Shown: positions 1-9,193 of the stretch, piece by piece
How the letters are laid out: each line of letters opens with the position of its first letter
Position numbering within the stretch: position 1 is the first letter of the stretch
Source of the DNA: Phycisphaerae bacterium
GTDB taxonomy: Bacteria > Planctomycetota > Phycisphaerae > Phycisphaerales > SM1A02
Length of the DNA: 37,256 nucleotides
Assembly: GCA_002722935.1 (NCBI GenBank)
Contig: PBMX01000032.1
Span: 1-37,256 of the forward strand
Direction of reading: 5' to 3'
Notes under the pieces: model-generated
Database searches by the model: none
What the model saw: only the letters and a program-made list of their open reading frames with translations
What the model was told of the DNA's origin: nothing
Program-made: the position numbers and the translations under genes

Positions 1-1
1 C

Positions 2-733
2 CCTGCCTTTCTCGCCCTGCTCGCTCCGGCTCGTGAGAAGGATCTGCAGCCCGCCGAGAATTTCCAACCGCTGGTCGAGAAACGATTCACCCCTCCCGAC
101 GAGGAAGGACTTCCCCGGCTGCTCAACACCAGCTGGATCATCGCATGGGTGCTCGGACTCCTGCTGCTCCTGGGTGTCGGCCGGTACATGTGGGTCAACG
201 GGTTCGGATCCATCGGCCTCGACCAGGTGATCATGATCATGTTCGCACTGGGCCTCCTGCTGCATGCCTCGCCCGTGGCCTACATGCACGCCGCGACCGA
301 TGCCGCCCGTGGATGCGCCGGCATCATCGTGCAGTTTCCGATCTACGCCGGCATCATGGCCGTCATGTCCGCCACCGGACTCGTCACGATGATCTCCGAG
401 GGATTCGTGTCCATCGGAAACGAGACGACCATGCCGTTCCTGTCCTTCATCGCCGCTGGAATCGTGAACATCTTCGTTCCCAGTGGCGGCGGCCAATGGG
501 CGATCCAGGGCCCCATCGCGCTGCAATCCGGGATGGATGCAGGCGTTTCTCCGGGGAAGATGGTGATGGCCGTCGCCTATGGAGACGAACTGACGAACAT
601 GCTGCAACCCTTCTGGGCGCTGCCCTTGCTGGCGATCACCGGTGTTCGAGCAAGGGACATCGTCGGCTACACCGCCATGGTGATGGTCGTCGCGGGAACC
701 TGGATGGCACTCTGGCTGCTTCTCTGGAACTGA
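2..733 (+). CDS. atoE: Short-chain fatty acid transporter, AtoE family (5' end outside the window)
   Basis: Frame 2 is open from the window edge (PAFLALLAPAREKDLQPAENF...), continuing into ORF 149..733. Hydrophobic, with AtoE-like segments (FIAAGIVNIFVPSGGGQWAIQGPIALQSG...GDELTNMLQPFWALPLLAITGVRARDIVGYT). Confidence 0.85.
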   Translation, partial: PAFLALLAPAREKDLQPAENFQPLVEKRFTPPDEEGLPRLLNTSWIIAWVLGLLLLLGVGRYMWVNGFGSIGLDQVIMIMFALGLLLHASPVAYMHAATDAARGCAGIIVQFPIYAGIMAVMSATGLVTMISEGFVSIGNETTMPFLSFIAAGIVNIFVPSGGGQWAIQGPIALQSGMDAGVSPGKMVMAVAYGDELTNMLQPFWALPLLAITGVRARDIVGYTAMVMVVAGTWMALWLLLWN

Positions 734-736
734 CCG

Positions 737-1492
737 ATGGATGAACTGCTTGTCAACCGGGAGGATGCACTGGCAACCATCTCCCTGAACGATCCCGGTC
801 GGCGCAACGCGTTGACGGTCTCCATGCTTGACGGCCTCGAGTCGGCACTGAAAGCACTGGCGAACGATCCCGGCGTGCAGGCGGTCCTGCTCCGGGGTGA
901 GGGGTCCTTCTTCTGCGCAGGCTTCGACCTGGGAGCCATCGTCGACGAGCCGATGACCCTGCAGGATCTCGTCGCCCGGCTTGGCCGCGTGACGATGCGC
1001 ATGCGGTCACTCCCTGCTCCGGTCATCCTTGCGGCGAAGGGAGCCGCCATCGCGGGTGGATGCGCGCTGCTGACCGGGGCCGACATCGTGGTACTCGGTG
1101 ATGAGACGAAAGTCGGCTATCCCGTCCATGCCCTCGGGATCTCGCCGGCAGTGACCATTCCGACACTTTCCCAGGCTGCCGGAGACGGTCCCGCCCGTGC
1201 CATGCTGATGGATGGACGTCTTCGAACCGGGCGAGAGGTGCTGGAGACCGGTCTCGGAGCCGACCTCGTATCCGAGAAATCGGTCGACGAGGAAGCCGGT
1301 GCCCTGGCCCGTCACGTTGCCTCCCTGCCACCCGTTGCCGTCAAGGCGACGAAGCGATGGTTGAATGAACTTGATGGTTCGAATGATCCCTCGCGATGGA
1401 CGCAGCCCGTGGAAGGTTCCGCTCCACTTGCCGGCAGCGGGGAGGCTGTTGATCTTCTCGGCAGGTTCTGGAAGAGGAAGAGCTCTTCCTGA
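737..1492 (+). CDS. Enoyl-CoA hydratase/isomerase family protein
   Basis: Crotonase-fold motifs: ISLNDPGRRNALTVSML, LRGEGSFFCAGFDL, AAIAGGCALLTGADIVV. Starts 3 nt after the upstream stop. Confidence 0.88.
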   Translation: MDELLVNREDALATISLNDPGRRNALTVSMLDGLESALKALANDPGVQAVLLRGEGSFFCAGFDLGAIVDEPMTLQDLVARLGRVTMRMRSLPAPVILAAKGAAIAGGCALLTGADIVVLGDETKVGYPVHALGISPAVTIPTLSQAAGDGPARAMLMDGRLRTGREVLETGLGADLVSEKSVDEEAGALARHVASLPPVAVKATKRWLNELDGSNDPSRWTQPVEGSAPLAGSGEAVDLLGRFWKRKSSS

Positions 1493-1495
1493 GCT

Positions 1496-2848
1496 TCATT
1501 CCGAGTCGACCGGCGACTCTGACCCGGCAGTCATTCGACCAGTTCGATGCTGTCCGTGGAACTCCCTGTGGGAAGCCGGGATCATGCCCAGTTGGACGTA
1601 ATCACGCTTGCAGAAGAGGTTGATGAACCAGTCCATCATGAGGCGGAGGCGACGCCTCCACCCCGGCGTCTTCATGAGATAGATGGCCCTCCACATCGCC
1701 CAGGCGAAGAAGCCCTCGACACGGATCCCCTTGAGTTTCGCGACGCCCTTGTGACGACCCAGTGGAACGAGGATTCCCTGGACATGGACATCCGCCGGCT
1801 TCGTCGGGCGGCCCTCGATCGAAGCGATGATGTTCGAGGCCAGTTGTGGCGCCTGCCGAATCGCGATCTGGGCCAGCGGCGGCATGGGCTTGCCGTCGAG
1901 ACCCGGAACGCTTGCACAGTCACCGAGGCCCCATACGCCATCAAGGCCCTTCACCCCGTAGTCGGCTTCGCACTCGAGCCCGCCGAAGTTGTTCAGCGGA
2001 AATCCCTTGAACTGACCCAGCACCGGGTTCGGCGCGATCCCGGCAGTCCAGATGACCGTGCTGCAGGCGATGCGCTCGTCCTCGCTGGTGATGACGTGAT
2101 CCTCGTGCACCTCCTTCACCGTCAGGTTCTCGCGAATGACGATTCCCCGCTCCTCCAGATTGTGGCGAGACCAGTCATGGAGGTGCGTTGGGAGGATGCT
2201 CAGGATCGAGGGCGCGCCCTCGACGACCGTGAACGAGCAGTCCTCTCTCCTGAGGTGGGCATACTGGACGGTGGCATCACGGACGAAATTCTCGAGTTCA
2301 CCGATCACCTCGATGCCCGTGACGTTTCCGCCGACGATCACGAAATGCAGCAGCCGCCTCTTCTCCTCGAGATCGTCCGTGGCGTTCGCCAGTTCCAGCA
2401 GCTCGATCGCGCGATCCCTGATCGCTACGGCATCGGTCATGTGCTTCATCTCGAACGCGTGTTCCCTGACACCCGAGACGATGTGCTCCGGGAGAATCCT
2501 GGTCACGCTTCCAAGGGCGACGACGAGATGATCGAAGGCGACGCGTCGATCCGCATCATCGCCGATGAGCCTGCAGATCACCTCGCGACCGGGAAGGTCG
2601 ACATCCTTGACTTCAGCCATGAGCAGTTCGCTTGAACGTGCGAACTCGCGGATCGGTACCGTGCAGTGGCGAGGTTCGATCGATCCGGTACCGGCCTCGA
2701 CGAGCAGCGGATAGAAGACGAAGAAGTTGTTGCGATCGATGATCGTGATCTCGAGATCACACCGACGTCCGAGCTTCTGGAGTGACTGGGCGAGGTAGGC
2801 CCCCCCGAAACCGCCACCGAGGATCACGATGCGCGTCGGTTCAGCCAT
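1496..2848 (-). CDS. ndh: NAD(P)/FAD-dependent oxidoreductase, type II NADH dehydrogenase-like
   Basis: N-terminal Rossmann motif RIVILGGGFGGAYLAQSL, second motif FVIVGGNVTGIEVIGEL, GDCASVPG and C-terminal membrane-anchor-like region. Start chosen at MAEPTRI (ORF extends to 2854). Confidence 0.88.
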   Translation of the reverse strand: MAEPTRIVILGGGFGGAYLAQSLQKLGRRCDLEITIIDRNNFFVFYPLLVEAGTGSIEPRHCTVPIREFARSSELLMAEVKDVDLPGREVICRLIGDDADRRVAFDHLVVALGSVTRILPEHIVSGVREHAFEMKHMTDAVAIRDRAIELLELANATDDLEEKRRLLHFVIVGGNVTGIEVIGELENFVRDATVQYAHLRREDCSFTVVEGAPSILSILPTHLHDWSRHNLEERGIVIRENLTVKEVHEDHVITSEDERIACSTVIWTAGIAPNPVLGQFKGFPLNNFGGLECEADYGVKGLDGVWGLGDCASVPGLDGKPMPPLAQIAIRQAPQLASNIIASIEGRPTKPADVHVQGILVPLGRHKGVAKLKGIRVEGFFAWAMWRAIYLMKTPGWRRRLRLMMDWFINLFCKRDYVQLGMIPASHREFHGQHRTGRMTAGSESPVDSE

Positions 2849-3335
2849 GGTCACGACGCCGTTCGAGTTCGAGCTCCTGCTGGATCGGTTGAAGGATCCG
2901 GACTTCGTACCCCTCTTCCTCGAACTCGCCGTCCTTCTCGACGGGGGGGTTGAGGATCAGCGTGATGATGATGATGCAGGACCAGACCACCGGAACGGCG
3001 GAGATCAGGATGCTTGCCAGGGCAAGTCGCCTCGAGATTCTGATGCTCCGGGTGGCGATGAACTCGCAGACGACGATGACGAAGGCCGTGATGGCCATCT
3101 TGAACAGGGCCATGCCGAATCGACCCCAGTTATCTATGACGAAATCGGCGACCGGGTTGATCTCCTTCCCCCCGAAGAAGAGCACCACTCTTGTGAATAT
3201 CACGTCGAGCACGGCGACAAACAGGAGCCAGAGATAGAGGTTCGGGTGTCGAACCGGCACGGTCCACTTCCACTTCGGAGGCGGGGAGGTGGATTGTCCC
3301 GTGGCATGGCCTGGTTTGTCAGATGATGTTGTCAT
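2841..3335 (-). CDS. DUF5658-like small integral membrane protein
   Basis: 164 aa with several TM segments; pattern [29 protein letters not shown] resembles DUF5658-type proteins. Overlaps both neighbours in an operon arrangement. Confidence 0.65.
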   Translation of the reverse strand: MTTSSDKPGHATGQSTSPPPKWKWTVPVRHPNLYLWLLFVAVLDVIFTRVVLFFGGKEINPVADFVIDNWGRFGMALFKMAITAFVIVVCEFIATRSIRISRRLALASILISAVPVVWSCIIIITLILNPPVEKDGEFEEEGYEVRILQPIQQELELERRRDHG

Positions 3336-5223
3336 GCTTGGAGAGATTGTGTGCCGGAGCGGTGTTCAGTTCCACGAAGTTGCCCTCCTGGCGATCCCTG
3401 GCCTCTTCGGCGTCGGTGATGTCACTGTGACAGGAAGCCTTTCCTTCATCACCCTTCATGGCCGTCCGCGTCTTGCTTGCAAGACGATGGATCTCCTCCG
3501 GATCGAGAACCCCCCGTTGCCTGAGGATCTCCTGCTGCTCCTCGGTCAACGCATCGGTGATCCTGGGCTTGTCCCAGGCGAAACGACCGTCCTTGCCCGA
3601 GGCGATTTCCTGGATTTCCCTGCTGATGCGAACGGAGCACCAGTCATGTCCGCACATGGCGCAGAAATCCGTGTCGACATCCAGGTCCTCGTCGTGCAAT
3701 GCACGCGCCGTATCCGGATCGAAGCTCAGTTCGAAATGGCGTTCCCAGTTCAGGGCCGCACGTGCTCGCGTCAACTCGTCGTCACGATCACGGGTTCCGG
3801 GAATACCCAGGGCGATGTCGGCGGCGTGGGCCGCGATCCTGTACGCGATGCAGCCCTGCTTCACGTCGTCACGCTTTGGAAGACCCAGGTGCTCCTTCGG
3901 GGTGACGTAGCACAGCATCGCCGCCCCATGCCAGGCCGCATTCGTCGCCCCGATGCACGAGGTGATGTGGTCATAACCCGGGAAGATGTCGGTGACGAGC
4001 GGGCCAAGCACATAGAAGGGAGCGCCATGGCATTTGCGCCGCTGGAGCTTCATGTTGTATTCGATCTGGTCCAGCGGCATGTGTCCCGGCCCTTCGACCA
4101 TGACCTGGACTCCGTGTCGCCACGCCCGCTCGGTCAGTTCCCCGATGACCTCGAGTTCGGCCAGTTGCGCCCGGTCCGTCGCATCGGCGAGTCCCCCCGG
4201 CCGAAGGCCGTCTCCGATCGAGAAGCTGACGTCATGCTGGCGCATGATCGTGCAGAGATCATCCCACAGTTCATACATCGGATTCTCCCGGCCATTCGTC
4301 AGCATCCACTTGGCCAGCAGTGATCCGCCTCGTGAGACGATCCCGATGAGTCGTTCCTTCACGTACGGAATATGGGATCGCAGCAGGCCCGCATGGATCG
4401 TGAAGTAGTCGACTCCCTGCCTGGCCTGGTGCTCGACGGTCTCGAGGATGACCTGCTCATCGAGATCCTCGAGCCGACGGCCGATGATCATCGAGTAGAT
4501 GGGAACCGTTCCGATCGGAACCGTGGAGTGCCGGATGATCGCTTCCCTGCACGCATCGAGATCGCCACCCGTGGAAAGGTCCATGACGGTATCACCGCCC
4601 CAACGCTCCGCCCAGCGAAGCTTCTCCACTTCCTCGTCGGTTCCCGAACTGACGGGCGAAGCGCCCATGTTCGCATTCACCTTCGTCTTCGACGCTCTGC
4701 CGATGCACATCGGGTCGAGCATGTGTTCCAGGTGATTTCGATTGGCGGGAATGATGAGGCGGCCGGCCGCGATCTCGTCGCGAACCTGGGATGGCTGGAG
4801 GTGTGGTTCACGCTCGGCGACCCGAACCATCTCCGGGGTGATGACTCCGAGTCGGGCATGTTCAAGTTGAGTGACGGGTTCGAAGCCCTCCGGCGCGATC
4901 GCACGGATCGGCTGATCACCCCTGCTGTGTCCGAGGCAGCCATCTGGATGTTCCTCGATGGTCCATCCATCCGGTAGAAAATCCCAGGCCGTCAGGGACG
5001 AGGGGGCCGGCATGCCCGGGGTGTCCGGGCTCGAGTACATGCGGGGTCCGCCGACGTCGGCCTTCATCGCGAAGCTCCCGGGGGTCGTCCCCGCGGGTCT
5101 GGCCGCTGGATCCGCGGCTCCGTGCATCGGAAGAACGTCGAGAAACTCGGTATCCGTGGCGTGGACGAAATCGATATCGGCCGCATCCACGTTGGTCGAA
5201 TCGTGACCTGGCTGCTGGATCAT
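3319..5223 (-). CDS. thiC: Phosphomethylpyrimidine synthase ThiC
   Basis: Canonical ThiC motifs [54 protein letters not shown] and C-terminal CAMCGHDWC (CxxCx4C Fe-S motif). Confidence 0.97.
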   Translation of the reverse strand: MIQQPGHDSTNVDAADIDFVHATDTEFLDVLPMHGAADPAARPAGTTPGSFAMKADVGGPRMYSSPDTPGMPAPSSLTAWDFLPDGWTIEEHPDGCLGHSRGDQPIRAIAPEGFEPVTQLEHARLGVITPEMVRVAEREPHLQPSQVRDEIAAGRLIIPANRNHLEHMLDPMCIGRASKTKVNANMGASPVSSGTDEEVEKLRWAERWGGDTVMDLSTGGDLDACREAIIRHSTVPIGTVPIYSMIIGRRLEDLDEQVILETVEHQARQGVDYFTIHAGLLRSHIPYVKERLIGIVSRGGSLLAKWMLTNGRENPMYELWDDLCTIMRQHDVSFSIGDGLRPGGLADATDRAQLAELEVIGELTERAWRHGVQVMVEGPGHMPLDQIEYNMKLQRRKCHGAPFYVLGPLVTDIFPGYDHITSCIGATNAAWHGAAMLCYVTPKEHLGLPKRDDVKQGCIAYRIAAHAADIALGIPGTRDRDDELTRARAALNWERHFELSFDPDTARALHDEDLDVDTDFCAMCGHDWCSVRISREIQEIASGKDGRFAWDKPRITDALTEEQQEILRQRGVLDPEEIHRLASKTRTAMKGDEGKASCHSDITDAEEARDRQEGNFVELNTAPAHNLSKHDNII

Positions 5224-5336
5224 TGCCCTGAATATCCTTGTTCTGGTGGGACCTTCGGGACCAGTCTACATCGACTGAAGGTGTGCTGTCCCGGGACTCG
5301 ACGTATGAACACCGGTTGGGCCTACAATCCTCGTCG

Positions 5337-6110
5337 ATGAAGATCGGACTCGTAACCAAGTGCTGCCTCCTGGCCCTGCTCGTGCTGGCCACCTCCGGCT
5401 GTTCGATCCAGTCCAAGCCCGAGCACCAGCCCCTTGAACTGGAGGGGCCCGTCGCCGTCCAGGTCAATTCCTTCGCCGGGGATGTCACCGTGCGGGGGAT
5501 CGATCCCAGGTCGGGAGCACGCTCCCAGGTCACCGTGGTTCGAGGATCCTCCCATGGGATTCGTCGATACGACAAGGCGAGGAACGCGATGGATTCCATC
5601 TCCTGGAGTGCTCGCATGGACAGGAACGATCGTGGGCCGGTCCTGGTCGTCGACGTCGTCTCGACCGCCCCCTCCACTGCGGGAGTCCGGGCCGATGTCA
5701 TGGTGGACGTGCCGATCATCGACGGTCTGTCCGTCCACACGACCAAGGGCGATATCAGCGTCGATGAAGTCAGTGGCCCCGTTGAACTGATCACGACCGA
5801 CGGCAGCGTCGAGCTGCTCTCGGACCAGGCGCTTCGTGGCCCGCTGAAGATCCTGACGAGTGAGGGCGACGTCAACGTCCGCCTCCAGGCGGGCACCAGT
5901 GGCGAACTCGATTTCATGGCCAAGCACGGTCGTGTCGGTCTGTATGTCCGGGCGGGACAGATGCGCGTCAAGCCGGGCACCTCCAATGACGCCTGTCGCG
6001 GTCAGCTCGGCGACAGTACCGAGCCGTTCGTCATTCGAACGACCCATGGAGTCATCCGCTTCACCGTGAAGCACAATCCGAAACCGCACGGCATCTTCCA
6101 CATGGACTGA
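5337..6110 (+). CDS. Lipoprotein with DUF4097-like repeat (beta-helix) domain
   Basis: Signal peptide with lipobox MKIGLVTKCCLLALLVLATSGC; repeated GDISVDEVSGPVELITTDGSVELLS pattern. Start taken at ATG 5337 rather than the ORF-track start at 5238. Confidence 0.7.
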   Translation: MKIGLVTKCCLLALLVLATSGCSIQSKPEHQPLELEGPVAVQVNSFAGDVTVRGIDPRSGARSQVTVVRGSSHGIRRYDKARNAMDSISWSARMDRNDRGPVLVVDVVSTAPSTAGVRADVMVDVPIIDGLSVHTTKGDISVDEVSGPVELITTDGSVELLSDQALRGPLKILTSEGDVNVRLQAGTSGELDFMAKHGRVGLYVRAGQMRVKPGTSNDACRGQLGDSTEPFVIRTTHGVIRFTVKHNPKPHGIFHMD

Positions 6111-6133
6111 TGCCATGACCCGGTGGAGCGGTG

Positions 6134-6805
6134 ATGCCTCGACAACTCCATGATCACTGGTTCAAGGAAGCCAAGCGGGAAGGATGGCGTTCCCGCGCCT
6201 ACTACAAGCTCAAGGCCATCGACGAAAAACGGCGTCTCATCCGTGCCGGCGATGCCGTCCTCGACTGCGGATGCGCCCCGGGATCCTGGCTCCAGTACGC
6301 CGAGGCGATCGTCGGTGATGACGGGGTCGTCGTCGGCATCGACCTGCAGGAAATTCCACCACTGCCCTCCGGGCAGGTCCGGAGAATCGTCGGGGATCTC
6401 CGTGAGATCGAGGATGACAGGATCCTGGCCGTGGCCGAACCACGCAGGATCGAGGCCTTCGACGTCATGCTCTCCGACATGGCCCCGAATACGACGGGAC
6501 ACCGGGATACGGACCATCTCAGATCCCTCGACCTGTGCAACCTCGTGCTCGATCGCGGCACGACGCTGCTCCGCGAAGGCGGCCATCTCGTGATGAAGGT
6601 GTTCGAGGGCTCGGGCTATCCAGAGCTGGTTGAACGCACGAAGGCCATGTTCGAGGTCGTTCGACCGATGCGACCACCGGCCTCGAGAAACGTCTCCAGG
6701 GAAATGTTCATCGTCGGCATGAAGCGGAAAGGTGGCGTGAAACCCGGAACGAACGAACCTGTCGCCGGAGGACCGCCACCGGTACCGGATGCATGGTCGA
6801 ACTGA
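6134..6805 (+). CDS. rlmE: 23S rRNA (uridine-2'-O)-methyltransferase RlmE/FtsJ family
   Basis: HDHWFKEAKREGWRSRAYYKLKAIDEK...VLDCGCAPGSWLQYA...FDVMLSDMAPNTTGHRDTDHLRS...LVMKVFEGSG. GTG at 6131 and ATG at 6134 are both possible starts. Confidence 0.95.
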   Translation: MPRQLHDHWFKEAKREGWRSRAYYKLKAIDEKRRLIRAGDAVLDCGCAPGSWLQYAEAIVGDDGVVVGIDLQEIPPLPSGQVRRIVGDLREIEDDRILAVAEPRRIEAFDVMLSDMAPNTTGHRDTDHLRSLDLCNLVLDRGTTLLREGGHLVMKVFEGSGYPELVERTKAMFEVVRPMRPPASRNVSREMFIVGMKRKGGVKPGTNEPVAGGPPPVPDAWSN

Positions 6806-7837
6806 TCAGACCCCGCAGGCTCCCGTGGCGCGAGCGGCGTCGAGTATTCGCTCGGCCGTCCTGACGGCTGCGAACCCCGCCTCCGCATCGATCGATGGAC
6901 GCGCTCCCGTGCGAACATTGGCAAGAAAGTCCTCGGCCTGCAGCCGAAGTGGTTCGACGTCCTCGACCTGCAACTCGTCGAACTCGACGAGGTCCAGGTA
7001 ATTGACCTCGCTGAGGTCGTCACCCTGTCGAATGCGTGCACGCAGGTCCTCGATCCGATCCTCGTTGGAACTGCGACGCACGATGGTTCCTGTCTTTGCA
7101 GCGAAATCGGCCGAAACGTAGAGTTCCTCGCTGATGATCCGGATCTTGCGCTCGGTCTTCAACGCCAGTCGGCTTGCAGTGACGTTCGCCACGGTAGAGA
7201 ACCCCTGCTCGCAGGGCGGGAAGGTCAGCCTCGCATTGCACACGTCCAGTTCCTCCGTCAGGACGGGCACACCGCTGGCCTGGATATCGGCCGGCTCCGA
7301 GCCCACCAGCATGAGCAGCAGGTCCAGGTCGTGGATCATCATGTCCAGCACGACACTGACGTCGAGGCTTCGGAAGGTCATCGGGCTGATGCGATGGAGT
7401 TCGAGGTGTCGGGGTTGAATCGGTCCCAGTGACTTGATGGCCTGCATGACCGGATCGAATCGAACGACATGCCCCACCTGCAACGTCGTCTCGCATCGCT
7501 CCGCCATCTCGGCGAGGGCGGCGGCCTCCTCGGAGGTAGGTGCCAGGGGCTTCTCGATCAGGCAGGCGATCCCGGCTTCCAGGAGTGCTTCCGCCGCTTC
7601 CTTGTGGTGGATGGTCGGCGTTGCGATCGTCACGGCTTCGACCCCGGCCTTGATCAGCTCATCGACTGTTTCGAAGCCGGCTCCTCCCCACTCTTCGGTG
7701 ACCCCGTCACGCCTGGCGGCGTCGCGGTCGACGACTCCGACGAGTTCAACGTCTTCCAACTGGGCGTAGACACGCGCATGGTGCCTTCCCATTCTTCCGA
7801 CACCGATGACACCGCATCGCATGGGTTCACTGCTCAT
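6806..7837 (-). CDS. Gfo/Idh/MocA family oxidoreductase
   Basis: N-terminal Rossmann CGVIGVGRMGRHHARVYAQL, EKPLA motif (CLIEKPLAPTSEEAAAL). SD AGGAGA upstream of ATG. Confidence 0.9.
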   Translation of the reverse strand: MSSEPMRCGVIGVGRMGRHHARVYAQLEDVELVGVVDRDAARRDGVTEEWGGAGFETVDELIKAGVEAVTIATPTIHHKEAAEALLEAGIACLIEKPLAPTSEEAAALAEMAERCETTLQVGHVVRFDPVMQAIKSLGPIQPRHLELHRISPMTFRSLDVSVVLDMMIHDLDLLLMLVGSEPADIQASGVPVLTEELDVCNARLTFPPCEQGFSTVANVTASRLALKTERKIRIISEELYVSADFAAKTGTIVRRSSNEDRIEDLRARIRQGDDLSEVNYLDLVEFDELQVEDVEPLRLQAEDFLANVRTGARPSIDAEAGFAAVRTAERILDAARATGACGV

Positions 7838-7859
7838 GTGTCTCTCCTGGCTTGGGGTG

Positions 7860-7868
7860 ATTCTACCA
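7860..7868 (-). promoter_or_regulatory. Candidate extended -10 promoter (TGGTAGAAT) for the Gfo/Idh gene
   Basis: On the minus strand: CCTTGGTAGAATCACCCCAAGCCAGGAGAGACACATG, i.e. TGnTAnnnT followed by SD and start. Confidence 0.45.
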
Positions 7869-7888
7869 AGGCGGCCTCGACGACGGAT

Positions 7889-9181
7889 CTACTCGAGGGG
7901 GATGTCCTCCGGATCCGCCTGCGGGTCCTTTCCCGGCATCGGCCTGGCACGACGAAAGACGAATCCATCGACGTCGTATTCCACGTGACCACACTCCGGG
8001 CAGGTCGCACCGTTCATGAGACCACGAAGGTCGTACCCGCACTCGTCACAGGAACGTAGACCACCCACGGCCTCCGATCGATCCTCCTCCGGCACCCATT
8101 CCTCACCCCGCGCCAACCGTGCCCTCTTCTCTGCGATGCGTGAAGATCGTTCAGCGAGTCGCTCATGTATCCGACGTGACCAGTTCCCATAGGAAGCAAG
8201 GTCGTAGAGCGCCAACGTGACGATCCCACAGATGGTGAACATCGGCAGGAGGAGGATGGTGAGAACGATGATGGGAAACGCCCCGGCCGTCACGAACCCC
8301 GGATCCTCGACGGTCGGAACCGGGAGACTCATCGTGACCAGTCCGGCAGGCAGGACGACCCACAGTGCCGCTGTCAGCCGTTTCGACGACACGCGAAGTT
8401 CCATGTCGCGGGTCATTCGAACCAGTTGAAGGATGATGAAGACGAGACCGCAGAACGCGAGGAGATCGAAGATCCAGGTGATGAAGCCCCCGATTCCAGG
8501 GTGCATGACGTTCTCGAAGACTGCCCAGGTGAGCACGACGGACAAGGGCCACAATGCCTGCGAGGCGCAGGCGCCGATTCGCAACTGTCTCCAGATCGCA
8601 CTTTCCGCATCCAGTGAACCTGGAAGTCCGGGCCAGGACCCGACCGCCCACATCGTGGTGATGAGCGTCATGCCGAATGCAAACCCTCCCGGGCCGACCC
8701 TTCCACTGTAGAGACTGAAGAGGCTGAAGAGGCCGAAGGCGACTGCCGCCAGCAACAGCAGTGCGGTTCCAATCCGCCACTTCAAGGACAGGATCACCAT
8801 GTCGGGCATGAGCGAAGTCGGTCCACCTTCTTCGCGACGTCGAGCGGATCCGAACGGCCGATCACACTCGGGGCATCGACCCGTAGGCGGGTGGCCCGAG
8901 AGGTCGTATCCACAGTCGGAACAGCAAACAGGCTGAAGGTCGATCTCTTCATCGGGTCCGGAGAACGCGGAAGACGGATCGGCAAGGACTTCACCACGAG
9001 GAAGATCCTGATCGACCGGATCGTGCTCATCGACCGGATCGGGTGTCGGATCATGTCCGCACTCGGGGCAGGTCGATCCGCGCACCAGTCCTCTGAGGTT
9101 GTAGTCGCACTCCGGGCACAGGAAATCGTACTCACGTTCGCGACCGTCTTCTCCTGAGAGAAAGTGGGGATCAATGGGCAC
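7889..9181 (-). CDS. Multi-pass membrane protein with three CxxC..CPEC zinc ribbons
   Basis: CPECDYNLRGLVRGSTCPECG, CSDCGYDLSGHPPTGRCPECD and CDECGYDLRGLMNGATCPECG flank a block of TM helices. Confidence 0.8.
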   Translation of the reverse strand: MPIDPHFLSGEDGREREYDFLCPECDYNLRGLVRGSTCPECGHDPTPDPVDEHDPVDQDLPRGEVLADPSSAFSGPDEEIDLQPVCCSDCGYDLSGHPPTGRCPECDRPFGSARRREEGGPTSLMPDMVILSLKWRIGTALLLLAAVAFGLFSLFSLYSGRVGPGGFAFGMTLITTMWAVGSWPGLPGSLDAESAIWRQLRIGACASQALWPLSVVLTWAVFENVMHPGIGGFITWIFDLLAFCGLVFIILQLVRMTRDMELRVSSKRLTAALWVVLPAGLVTMSLPVPTVEDPGFVTAGAFPIIVLTILLLPMFTICGIVTLALYDLASYGNWSRRIHERLAERSSRIAEKRARLARGEEWVPEEDRSEAVGGLRSCDECGYDLRGLMNGATCPECGHVEYDVDGFVFRRARPMPGKDPQADPEDIPLE

Positions 9182-9193
9182 GGGAACCTCCGG

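Noticed and set aside
1547-2635. 362-aa ORF antisense to the NDH-2-like gene
   Set aside because: Shadow ORF, no recognisable family motifs.
3289-4323. 344-aa ORF antisense to thiC
   Set aside because: Shadow ORF; thiC on the other strand is unequivocal.
4916-5986. 356-aa minus-strand ORF over the thiC start and lipoprotein gene
   Set aside because: Ser/Thr/Arg-rich out-of-frame translation overlapping two supported genes.
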